A DNA stretch of 64,000 bases from Strongylocentrotus droebachiensis (taxonomy: Eukaryota; Echinodermata; Echinoidea; Camarodonta; Strongylocentrotidae), in the NCBI GenBank assembly GCA_035222895.1, contig JAVYIG010009917.1, forward strand, positions 1-64,000, in the 5' to 3' direction. Under the pieces are notes generated by a model. That model worked only from the letters and a program-made list of their open reading frames with translations. It searched no databases and had not been told where the DNA came from. A program made the translations under genes and the position numbers. This document shows positions 1 to 10,300 of this stretch, one piece after another. Positions within the stretch are counted from its first letter, which is position 1. Each line of letters starts with the position of its first letter.

Positions 1-712
1 TTTTCTATTTACCCCCTCCCGTTGCGTAATCGAACAATAAGTTTTACTGGTCCCACTTTCACTCAGATCTACTAAGTAAATATTGGCATGGGAGCTGCAT
101 AATAATATACACTGATCTAGGTCAGCATGTTAATACCTGGTAAAACGGTTGTAAAAGACTTAAGATGATTATGGGTATAAAATCTCACTCTCTAATTGAA
201 TTTTTCCCGTAGTCATGGTAAGCCGCCCGCAGTAATCAGAGAGAGAGAGAGGGCAGGGGGCGGATCTAGCTTTTTGCTAAGGGGGGGGGGGGTTTGACCA
301 AAATAATGACGATGCGGAGCATATCGTCCACGAGCCGCGAAGCGGCGAGCCGATTTTTTTTTGGGGTGTATTTGAACCCCGTAAGTGATGTTTTCCTGGC
401 ATCTATTAACACAATGGAGACCATAAAAAGCAGTGCATGATAACGTTTTTTTAAATCAAGTAACAGTTTAATACATAGTTTATATCCAGAGTTATCATGT
501 GTTTGGTTAAGTTACCAGATGAGTTGAATATCTTCTCACAATATTTGCACTTGAAAGGGTTTCTCTCCAGCGTGCGTTCTTTTTTCTTTTTTTTTTTCTT
601 TCTTTTTTTCTTTTTTTTCCTTTTTTTTTTTTTTTTTTTTTTTGGTGGGGGGGCCGCCCAAGGGGGGGTTGCAACCCCCCCAACCCCCCCCCCCCCCTGG
701 ATCCGCCACTGG

Positions 713-834
713 AGGGGGGGGGGGGGAGGTCGAGAGGGATAGTGTGTGAGAAAGAGAGAGCTAGCTAGAGAGGGGAGGAATGAAGAGAGAGAGGGAGAGA
801 GTGAAAGAAAGAGCTAGAGACATATAGAGAGACA

Positions 835-877
<43 letters not shown>

Positions 878-892
878 GGGGGGGGGGGGGGG
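713..892 (+). repeat. (GA)n and poly-G tract
   Basis: GAGAGA runs end in a long G run at about 867-892. Together with T and C/G runs at 588-712 this is low complexity with no gene. Confidence 0.8.
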
Positions 893-1630
893 TTGTTGAT
901 CGAGGGCCTGAGAGCCCCAAATATTTTGATAACAAAAGCATTGACATAATTATGCATAGACACCACTTTCTTTGGCATTATACGTATCTTTACTTGCGGG
1001 TTACTTGACCGCGGTCCCTTTCCCCCCTTTTCTAAATAGTATTGGTCGAGGAGATCGACCTTGGCATCTAAAACCAATCACAGATTGCATTATCTAGATA
1101 CAAGAAGAATACAGCAAATTACGTTCATAAAAATTAATGTCCTTCCGTAATTAACAATTATGATTCTGTATTTAAGCTTGCAATTAATATTTGAGAATAC
1201 AAATTAATGGTATTAGTTGAGGCCAAACGAGTTAAAAAGGTAAGTGTGGTAAAAACAGGGGGAGGGGCACTTACACGGGAAATTTCAGTCTACTCCACCC
1301 CGCCCCCCCCCCCCCCCAAATTATATCTAACAATGCACAGGAAATAATTTGTGGAGGTTTGAACACACTATTATTCTCTAAAGTGCAAATTAAATTCACT
1401 TTCATAAATGAAAGAAAAAAAAGAGATTAATATGGTAATTTTTATAGCGCTTTATCAAGTTTCAAGTTTCAAGTTTCAAGTTTATTTATCTTTCTTTCAT
1501 AACACACATTATAAATATGATATGAATATAACGGAGTGAACAGAATATGGCGTTACAATAGAAAGATGAGGTGACCTTGGTTGAAAGCTTTATGATCCCC
1601 TTCCAGCCATAGTCAGAGTACGAAGGCACG

Positions 1631-1757
1631 CCCTCCCTCTCTCTCTCTCCCTCCCTCCCTCCCCCCTCTCTCTCTCTCTTTCTCCCTCTGTAATCTCTCT
1701 CGTTCCCTCCCCCTTCTCTCTCTCTCCTTCTCTCTCTCTCTCTTTTTCTCTCTTGCT
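1631..1757 (+). repeat. (CT)n tract
   Basis: CCCTCCCTCT and CTCTCTCT runs. The Arg/Glu-rich minus-strand frame across it is an artefact. Just before it, at 1455-1483, TTTCAAG is repeated about four times. Confidence 0.8.
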
Positions 1758-1789
1758 CATCACTCCAACTCTTCCTCTCCTAAATTTGA

Positions 1790-1978
1790 TCAATCTATTT
1801 TTGTATAAAATGTCTATTATGTTTGATTTCTTTTATTTATGTCATATTTTGTGTTATTTGAATTTGATTTGCAATTGTATTGTATCTTTGTGAAATGGAT
1901 CGCGATTCATTTTACAATTACCGTCGTGCGATGATCTTTTTTAATCATGTAATAAACCATTTCTATCTATCTATCTAC
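1790..1978 (+). mobile_element. LINE-like 3' tail ending in (CTAT)n
   Basis: AT-rich sequence ends AATAAACCATTTCTATCTATC, a layout typical of non-LTR retrotransposon 3' ends. Inference only; no reverse transcriptase is present. Confidence 0.4.
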
Positions 1979-1989
1979 CGCGTCAAAAT

Positions 1990-2096
1990 CAACGAACCGG
2001 CTGATCTTCAGACTGTACAAGACTAGTGTATATTTTCGTGACGCAATCAAACAGCAACTGTGACGAAGAACAATACTACGACGTCTGTGGAAACAG
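1990..2096 (+). other. MMADHC: Probable MMADHC 5' leader exon 1 (untranslated)
   Basis: A CpG-containing stretch ends in a strong donor, ACAG/gtaaga, at 2096. It lies upstream of the second leader exon and carries no long reading frame. The 5' edge is not visible: no clear TATA box or initiator was recognised and the start given is a guess. Assignment to MMADHC rests on order, strand and the donor only. Confidence 0.4.
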
Positions 2097-2822
2097 GTAA
2101 GATTTCACCCTTTTTAGACCAAAATCTTCAGTGATGATAGAACGAAAATGACACTAATATAATGGAACTTTTGAGTAGTGTCTAATGATTGAGGCAATTG
2201 AGGGAGAAATGAGATTTATTACGTTCGTATTGCGCCCAATATTTTATGTGTGGTCCCACGCGTTTATAATGTAGGTATGTTACAATGTGTGTGCTTTCGC
2301 CAAGAAGGTTTCTGCCATGGGGCTGTTATGCACTATTGGAGACCAATTTGGATAGCCTACGTAAATGTGATCTTTTGATGGGCTGATTAGATTTTTGTTT
2401 CATGATTTCTATTGGATGAGAAGAATGACATTGTTATCTTTCATTTCATACTAAACTTTTTATGATTTATGTTTTCGGCGGTTTGTTTTGCTGCACTGTT
2501 TCACAAGAGCCGTGTTTAGTGCCATTCTGTACCCTGATCCTACCTACAGGATTTGAAAAAAAGTATCTAGGATGATTGGTTAACATGTGAATTTGCTTTT
2601 GGTGAAATTTCAGCAAAATCTAACGATTAGAAATATGTTTTTTTGGATGAGGAATGTGAAAATGTCATGCAAAAATGACGGCCCGATTAGTGTTTTTTGT
2701 GTATTTACATACATTTTGGGGTAATTTTATGTCATGAAATAGAATCTTTCGGTCACATTTGAGATCACAACTTTTGGTTTAAAAACAAAGGAAAACAAAG
2801 CAATTAAATACATGATTTCCAG

Positions 2823-3864
2823 TAGGCCTGAGTCAATCCGTTTAACCGACGGTTATCCGACCGCATTCATCAAAACCGTTTGGCATTTCTTGCTCCGTTT
2901 AACCGTTGTATACATTTTGGAATGTGCTAATAGCCAGTGATAAAGATAATCAAAGAAACGGCAGTGTAATGTTACACCCTGGCCGCTGTGCGCCAGCTTT
3001 CTGGCAGCAGTAATCTCCATGAATGAATTTGTAAACAATAAAACAACCAACCCCCTTATCTCTTTTTTCACCCTCTTTATTCCCTTCTCTCTGCAATGTG
3101 TTCATCGCTCATGTACCTTTTCTTATTACTGCACTCTCTCATGTCCCTACATGCCTGGTCCATGCAGGGACATGCTAGACCATACATGCTCTCTCAGTCA
3201 CACACACATGTACACACAAACCTCCGGCGCTCAAATACACTGTACATACACACAGATAGAGAGCTCATGCTTATCACATGCACACATGTGGGCGTGGCTT
3301 CTTGACCTCCCACTGAACTGGGTACGGCACGCACGGTCACCAACCTGTAATTTATGCTGGTATCAAACTCCACCCACATAGCTAGAGAACCTTCCTGATT
3401 GGTCACTAACTTGGATCAGCTCATTGCAGGGTGTGTCTTAGGTGTGTGTGATACACACTTCCACATAATTTCATATGGCAATGATACATGCAGGGAGCTC
3501 TCTCCACGACCACGTGCAAACAATGCATTGCAAAGGCATATATAAACACGTCACAGATCAAGCTATCTTCACAGAGTAACTTTGCAAGGTTAATCATGAT
3601 ATCAGATTCAGATGAGGAATAATAAGACATGTTTTATGTTGTTCATTACTGGTCTCTGTTTATCAGGATGACCCAATTTGTACCATAATCCGGTTCGGAA
3701 TGCTCAGCCTGACAGTCTGAAGACCAGCAGGGTTCCGAGCTACAGCACTATTACAAATACTGTATTTTCACTTTTTCAGATTATTATTAAACGGTTAAAC
3801 GAAACCGCCCGTATACTTTTAACGGTTATCCGTTTAGCACAAAAACCGTAATGACTCAGGCTTA
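2823..3864. mobile_element. hAT-like non-autonomous element with a perfect 8-bp target duplication
   Basis: The element is flanked by ATTTCCAG on both sides (2815-2822 and 3865-3872). Its ends, TAGGCCTGAGTCA and TGACTCAGGCTTA, are inverted with one mismatch, and sub-terminal CCGTTTAACC / GGTTAAACG also pair. The 1042-bp interior has CA/TG-rich sequence (ACACACA, CACATG) and short open frames with no family resemblance. The 8-bp duplication points to the hAT superfamily. Confidence 0.8.
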
Positions 3865-4289
3865 ATTTCCAGGCGTTTAAAATTGGCATAACTTTCTTAT
3901 TACTTGGGCTATTACGATGAATGAGGCATCAAATAAAAGGTCTTATCAAGCTCTGTCGAATGGCATAAAGCAGGAGTTTGAATTCTGAGATTTAATTTTT
4001 TTGTAACATCCCTATATAATGGTGTTGTGGCTAGTGTGATTAACCCCGCGGCCCCGTGTAAAACAAGTGTAACACGCAATAATAATAATAATCGGGCCAT
4101 AATTTTCAATATTTTTAGGGCAAGGCCACTTTTCTGTAGGGCACATTCCTATATTACAGCACAAATATGAAGATTGGAAAGGGCACAAAAATCTCCAAGG
4201 GCAAGGCCAATGATCAAAAGAGCATCCACGGCCATGGGCCATGGCTGCCCTTGGGCCTTGGCTTGGTGGCCTTGGATTCATTAAAACCC

Positions 4290-4765
4290 TGAATAATAAT
4301 AATAATAATAATATTGGATTCTTCTATAGCGCACATATCGACCTTGCAAGGTCCTTAATGCTCTCCAACACTACCCGGCTATGCTAGGCTGCCGATTTCG
4401 ACGCTCACAGCATTTAGGGAATTCCTTCCTACCGCGGTACCGGTTCCCATTTAATACTTGCACTGGACTTAGCATATTTTACTGTAAATTGACAAGTGCT
4501 TTGTCCACACACCATTCCAGCAATTCATGACACTCCTTGTAGTCACTTGCCTCACCTACCATCCCAGTATAGCTTCCTGAGTGAGCTGCCAAAGGGATTA
4601 CCCAACCAAGTACCAAGTACCTGGGGCTGGGTGGAGAGTGACAAGTGTAGATTAATGTCTTGCCAAAGGACATTAGTGCTGCGGCGGGACTCGAAGTCTC
4701 GAACCGCGGACCCTGTGATTCACAGTCCGACGACTTAATATCCACTACGCCACAACACCTCTACA
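4290..4765 (-). mobile_element. tRNA-derived SINE
   Basis: On the minus strand, the 5' head has pol III promoter boxes: an A box TGGCGTAGTGG near 4752 and a B box GGTTCGAGACTTC near 4704. The body extends to an (ATT)n tail at 4291-4313. The anticodon arm is not a functional tRNA. The same family recurs at 36603-36925. Confidence 0.7.
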
Positions 4766-4914
4766 CGCAACAACTAATTTCAATTAAATTAGGTACCCGT
4801 CGATCCCCCATGATCCCCTTTTTCTTATGTTAATTGAGAGCTGATTTGATGAAATAACCACCTACATGTACCTATAAACTCGCTGATATCTATCCCCCAG
4901 ACAGTTCTGACTCC

Positions 4915-5848
4915 ATCACTACCTGCTTCGCAAAGAGGCCATGACGAGAAACTTAAAGGGCCTATGACATCGAAATACAAGTGTATTCCTGTTGGTGTGC
5001 AGTCCTGCAAACATCTCATATTTTGATATGTAAACTTCTGAATTTGTTTCATAGATTTTTAAATATTTTTTGAAATATTTGTTTTTCAAACTTGCTAAGC
5101 TCCACCCCAAAACCTCCAGATCTCATTCCCCTTGTGACGTCATCTGTCAGTCATCAATGAGCTAACTTGAGAAAGTGGCATGTAACTTTGCCAAAGTTGA
5201 CCACCTGTTACAATACCACAAACAATAGCAACATATAAGTTGCTATGTCAGACATGTCAGACTAAACTAATATTCTAGAATAGACAATGGTATGTAATTT
5301 CCCCCAGCTTAGCACACGTTCATAATAGAATTGCATGCTTCCATACATATCTACAATACATCATCATTGCCTTTGTCTTCCTGGTGATACTACAGCATGT
5401 CTGACATAGCAACTTGTATGTTGCTATTATATTACATAGTGTAACAGTTGGTCGACTTCGGCAAAAATACATACCACTTTCTCAAGTTACCTCATTGATG
5501 ACTGACAGATGATGTCACAAGGGGAATGAGATCTGGAGGGTTTGGGGGTGGAGCTTAGCAAGTTTGAAAAACAAATATTTCAATAAATATTTAAAAATCT
5601 ATGAAACAAATTCAGAAGTTTACATATCAAAATATGAGATGTATGCAAGACTGCACATCAACAGGAATACACTTGTATTTCGATGTCATGGGCCCTTTAA
5701 TTGAGTGCCATATTCCCCGACACAAGTACTGCAAAGGAGCTTTTTTCCAGATACCACCAGGCTCTGGAACTCTCTACCCCAGGTCACCGTCACCTGTACC
5801 TCTCTGCCAAGCTTTAAGAGAGAGGTACTCAGGATCCAGCTCTGTTAA
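4915..5848 (+). mobile_element. LINE reverse-transcriptase C-terminal remnant, split by a MITE
   Basis: At 5741-5848 the frame reads FFPDTTRLWNSLPQ and then stops, the typical C-terminal signature of jockey/CR1-like LINE ORF2 proteins. Upstream of the inserted MITE, at about 4915-4952, LLRKEAMTRN precedes it. Removing the insertion with a single TTAA joins the two in frame. A further one-base loss near 5747 shifts the frame, so it is a dead copy. Confidence 0.65.
4953..5700. mobile_element. TTAA-flanked foldback MITE (AAGGGCC family)
   Basis: Its ends are TTAAAGGGCCTATGACATCG and CGATGTCATGGGCCCTTTAA. The arms are almost fully palindromic over about 250 bp each, with inner pairing (TTGCTATGTCAGACATG and its complement). 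It is 748 bp, has no coding capacity, and sits in the LINE remnant. TTAA at both ends suggests a Kolobok- or piggyBac-type mobiliser. Confidence 0.8.
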
Positions 5849-6161
5849 GCTACGGATGTCTTTTTAGCTGCACATACATGTAGTTCATTGTAGACCTTTT
5901 ATTGAGACACTGTATATACACCTGCACACCACCTACAGCAGAATGAAAATACACCCGACGGTGGCCTGTACCATGCAGGAAAGTCTAATCCCTCCTGACC
6001 AAACTAGTGCAGATAGGCTTTAATGAATCTTTTTTCCCCTCTATGTTATTAAATAGAGTAGACAATAGTCATACTCTCAAAATGGTCCTTTAAAGACTTT
6101 TTTTTTTCTTCTCCATATGCTCACCTATCCTGATTTGTTTCTCATGTTTCTTTTCATTAAG

Positions 6162-6294
6162 GTGATGCAGATCAAAGATACTACTTGAGATCCTGAAGCT
6201 TTCTTCTTTCTCTTTGGTTACAAACTGATGGTCAACAGCTCAAATCAAGAGCTTAGATCAAGAACAAGCCCTATATTGTATGCTAAAACAAACA
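6162..6294 (+). other. MMADHC: Probable MMADHC 5' leader exon 2, carrying a uORF
   Basis: A pyrimidine-rich acceptor (ttttcattaag) opens the exon and the donor AACA/gtaagt closes it. An ATG at 6228 opens a frame that runs through the exon. When spliced to 7296, that frame continues past the MMADHC start in another frame and stops a few codons into exon 4, so it would be an overlapping upstream reading frame. An earlier ATG at 6164 gives only a 7-codon frame. Expression is not shown by sequence alone. Confidence 0.55.
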
Positions 6295-6516
6295 GTAAGT
6301 TCGATATAAATACTTAAAGATAAAGGTGAGTTCTGGTAAAAAAAAGAAAATGAATTCTAACGAAAATTACCCTGAATGTTCAAGATTACAAATACCGGTA
6401 AATGTCATTTGCTAAACAATTTTGGTAGAAAATGTATAATGGCTGAGTAATGAGCATAGAAATTTTAGGAAAATCAAGGTTATAGTAGCCCCGACACCAT
6501 TTGTGTAGTCCCATGT

Positions 6517-6535
6517 AGATAGATAGATAGATAGT
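6517..6535. repeat. (GATA)n microsatellite
   Basis: Tandem GATA units lie before TTTATTGGTTTCCACAATATC, in the order typical of the reverse strand of a LINE 3' tail. It lies in MMADHC intron 2. Confidence 0.6.
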
Positions 6536-6654
6536 TTATTGGTTTCCACAATATCTCATTTTACAAAGAGTGTAACAACATATTGAAAATGATTATTTTA
6601 TGTACATACAATACCGGTACACACTATTCAGAATATTGTCCATTGTATAGTGTA

Positions 6655-6835
6655 CAGTGCTTGTTATTTTACCAAGACTGGGCCAAATTTATTATGATTT
6701 TGATGACTTTGCAGTACACACCAATACTTAAATGCTACATGATCAACTTTTTCTGATCCATTCCATACCTTTTCTTTCACAATGCGATCGGATGACCTGA
6801 ACTCACCTTTATCTTTAATGATAATTGTAAATTTA
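6655..6835 (-). repeat. Dispersed repeat, inverted relative to 55845-56030
   Basis: The segment CAGTGCTTGTTATTTTACC..GACTGGGCC, with the following 150 bases, is the reverse complement (diverged) of the segment at 55845-56030. Order and spacing are kept, including the ATGCTACATGATCAAC motif. The family is not identified. Confidence 0.5.
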
Positions 6836-7295
6836 TATTTGTTCACAAATATACTCAATATACATACAGTGATTCAAATTTTTCATCCATTCTATAATGA
6901 AATAAAAGTTATGTTATTCTTAGTTTAAAGGCTGGAACGTTTGAGTGTTTCAAAATGCGATGGTTACGCTTATATTTTTTTTATTTCACCAAATTTGTTA
7001 CCTGATCAAACACTGCATTACAATTAACAATGAATATTTCATGGATGAGATTTCTCTGATTATGCATTGAAAAAATTATGTTCCTTGTCACATTTCTAAA
7101 TTTCAAGATAAAGAAATAATTGGAAAATTCCAAAAAGAGCACAATATACATGTACATAAACAATGTTCATATTTCTAAGGTTTACATGATTAGCAAAATC
7201 AATAACCTGACCCTTTTAAAAATCTTCTTTTATTTTGTTATGCTATTTGAATCAAAATGATTTTTGAAGTTTTTTGTTTAACCCTTTGATTTCAG

Positions 7296-7331
7296 GTACC
7301 AGCTTCAGGGCTGAAAAGAGGAATGGCAAAA
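7296..7331 (+). CDS. MMADHC: MMADHC exon 3 with the start codon
   Basis: The acceptor tgatttcag/GTACC and donor AAAA/gtgagt define a 36-base exon. ATG at 7323 gives Met-Ala-Lys and reaches the donor in phase 0, joining in frame to Leu-Ile-Ser-Arg of the next exon. The context GAGGAATGG is acceptable, with G at +4 but not the best base at -3. The first 27 bases are leader. Confidence 0.8.
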
Positions 7332-10300
7332 GTGAGTCAATGCTATTGATCATGCTTTAAACATGTGCTGGTAGATAAGCATTTAATACTTTTCATCAGG
7401 AAACAATAACATTCTTGCTTTAATTCCTTTAGGGTTTGTATATTGTAAAGTTGAATGTTACTTTGTTTAACTCAAAGTGCTGTAATTTGATTATGGAAAA
7501 TGAGAATGGTTACATTTTGTATAGGTGTTACATTGAATAACAAGTATTAAGATCACAAGTGCCAAGTTGAATGATGATATATATTTTTGTTATTTAGAAA
7601 CTGCACATCAAATGTTTTGATCTGATATGAGTAGCAAATGGTGTACTTAAAACTTGGTCTGCAGCTTTAGACATATCGATTGATAGATTAAGTACACATG
7701 TGCTATAACTGCCATATACTTTTAATAGGGGAGCCTCTATACCAAAACATGCGATTTTTAAAATTAATTTGTGTACTGTACATATTTCCACCAGCTGATT
7801 AGCCGGACGGGTTTCCTGTCCTACACCTCGGGGCTGTCGGCCTTCAGGGCTGCCATCGTCCAAGGTCAACGCACTTTCTCAGAGTCCACCAAACACAAGC
7901 AGAACAACGGAGAGGACAGCTCCTACGGAACGCCTTACACCCTGTGGCCCGATACCAAGCTGGGTCCCCTAGCCCCTCAGGATCCACGCTTTCCTCTCCC
8001 AGGCAACGTGGGTCTGGGTGTGAGATTCCAGCCGCCGCAGCCTGAGGTAGGTCCGACAGGCCTGATAATTACCCGATTTAAATTGGTTTCCTGATTATTA
8101 TTTTTTCCCGATTTTATCCTGATTTTTCCCTTATTTTCTCTATTCTTCCCTATTTTTCCCCAATTTTCCCCAATTTTCTTAATCAAAAGGGGGGAATGTT
8201 GTTAGATGCCTTTTTTTCCCCCCAAAGCCTCTTCTTTTTTTTTTACTCAAGGGGGGGCACTATCACCACTGGTCCGAGGAGGTCGAGTCTAGGCCGTTGT
8301 TGAGTAACTGATACTGTCTCTCTAACACTTACAATGCCACTAAGATTACCAAGATGCATCGTTAATATGTTCATAGGAGGAATGTGTATATTTTAAAACT
8401 GTATTCCTTTTTCTTTTTTCTGTTGATCTCGACTCAAAAGTTTCTTTATAATTCATGAACCAATTTTGAGTTTAGGAAAAAGACAAACTGTTGTATTATA
8501 AATGTAATTCAATGTAAACAGCTCAAAGCCCTGTATCGCTATTAGATGGAAATTGCTCTATCACTCTTGCCAACATGGCACTTTTGGTTAAACATCAATT
8601 GCAGTGATAGAGAGTCTCAATGTGTGTAATTTAGTGTACATTACACTGGCCATATGCATTTTGACATCATTCTCTGACCTTCTTTTTTCTTCCTCTCCAA
8701 ATCCTACATTCCGCCATTAGTTAGGATATATATTGTGAGATAAATCATGCAGAATATCATTGTTGTTTCCAACTGTCTTTATGATTCTAGATCCCAAGTC
8801 CATCAGCAGGACCTGATGTACTGACGCACCCCCTCCCGTCCGACAGACATGCCATTGTGTGGGCTTACTATGTCCAGGCTGTCTCAGAAGTAAGTGCAAT
8901 GTATCTCATCTTCTTTCTATAAATAGTGAAAGGGACTGATCACCTGAAACTAAAGTGCTCTGTATATTCTGGGTTCCATGCTGATGTTTAAACAATACTT
9001 CTGTAAAGAGAAAAAAAAAAATTGCATTTTTAACACATTCCAAAATATTGCATTTTTAACACACTCCAAAATGTTCTTCTCAATGGTGATGCACTCATAA
9101 CTGGCACACACAACGTGATAGGAATTTTGTTTGTTTGTTTAATGCGTAACCATTTTAACGTCTCACAGAGTCCCAGTATATATTTAGGCAGTGATTCTTC
9201 ATCTTCCAATGATAGACAGATTTGTTTTAGTTGATGCTTTCTTCCCTTTCATGCGATCCCTATTTCTAGAGCACAATGTCTACTGAACAACCAGTGCTCC
9301 CCATCATCAGTAATAATAATAAGATAAGCCATAATCTTACATAACGCCTGAATCAAATGTTGGATCACCCAATTTTACCTCTCTCTAAAGCCTCTTTCAG
9401 ATATGATGGGACAAGCCGGCTGCATTTTTAAATTTTGTAATGATGGTGTTTAGTGTAATACGCTTCTCATTTCTGGATCTTATAACACCAATCTTCACGA
9501 TTACCTGTTGGGCCTTTGTTGCAAGCAGTTGCCATTCATTTACGTGTACAAATCTGCTGCATTTTCTTTTTCTGGTGGTTTTCAGCGTAATATCATAACA
9601 GGCTTTAAGTTGTCTACTTAGAGCCAAAAGCATACATGCCAACATTTGAAAATCAGAAATCTGTACACTATGTGCGCGAAGCGCACATCACGAGCGCGAA
9701 GCGCGAAGTCCTTTTAGCCGGGGTCCAGGGCCCGCTTTAGGGCCCTGGAAGCTCTGGGTTTCCAGATGCTCTCTGGTGCAATCTGAGCCTATTTTAGGGA
9801 CCATTTCCCCTAAAATTCAACCCAAGTTTATGGGTAATTTTTGTGTCATACCAAACAAAAAAGTGATTGAAGTGAATTCCACATTTTAATTTATCCTTGG
9901 CAGAGGCAGAGCAGATAATAGACATAGACCTCCTAGATTTAATTAGCCACTCATGCAGAGTGATGCATTTAAGTCTAGTTACTTTTTAAATAATTATACA
10001 TGACATAGATCTATGCATAAAATGAGACTGGCAATAATGGTATTCAACTTTCCAGACAACAGTCAACAATCCAAAATTATTGTAACTCATTGAGCTACAT
10101 GTAAATGAGGTTGTCAAAATCAATGTCAGCAGAACAAGACTCCACCACTGATCTTTAGATCTTGCCGACAATAAATGCAGTATACATTAATCAGAGATGC
10201 CAACCCTATATGATGGCTGTCAGTAACATTTACCATATTTGTCCGTAACAAATGGGGGTCTTTCCGGAACGCAAGACACCGCAGCATAATTTTCGCGCAA

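Larger units (their letters stand above)
4789..6023 (+). repeat. Split copy of the AAGCCC repeat family with nested insertions
   Basis: The start (TCCCCCATGATCC, near 4803) and the end (AAACTAGTGCAGATAGGCTTTAA, ending at 6023) match the left and right parts of the roughly 195-bp family seen complete at 15572 and 24285. Between them lie a LINE 3' remnant and, inside that, a 748-bp TTAA element. The order of insertions can therefore be read directly. Confidence 0.5.

Noticed and set aside
3019-3381. 120-codon plus-strand frame inside the hAT-like element
   Set aside because: The frame follows CA/CT-rich sequence and has no transposase motifs; it is not treated as a gene.
4680-4760. Possible tRNA gene on the minus strand
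   Set aside because: A and B boxes are present but the arms do not form a functional cloverleaf, and a SINE body and tail follow, so it is called a SINE.
6228-6294. ATG 6228 as the true MMADHC start
   Set aside because: After splicing it is out of frame with the conserved protein and soon stops; it is listed as a uORF instead.
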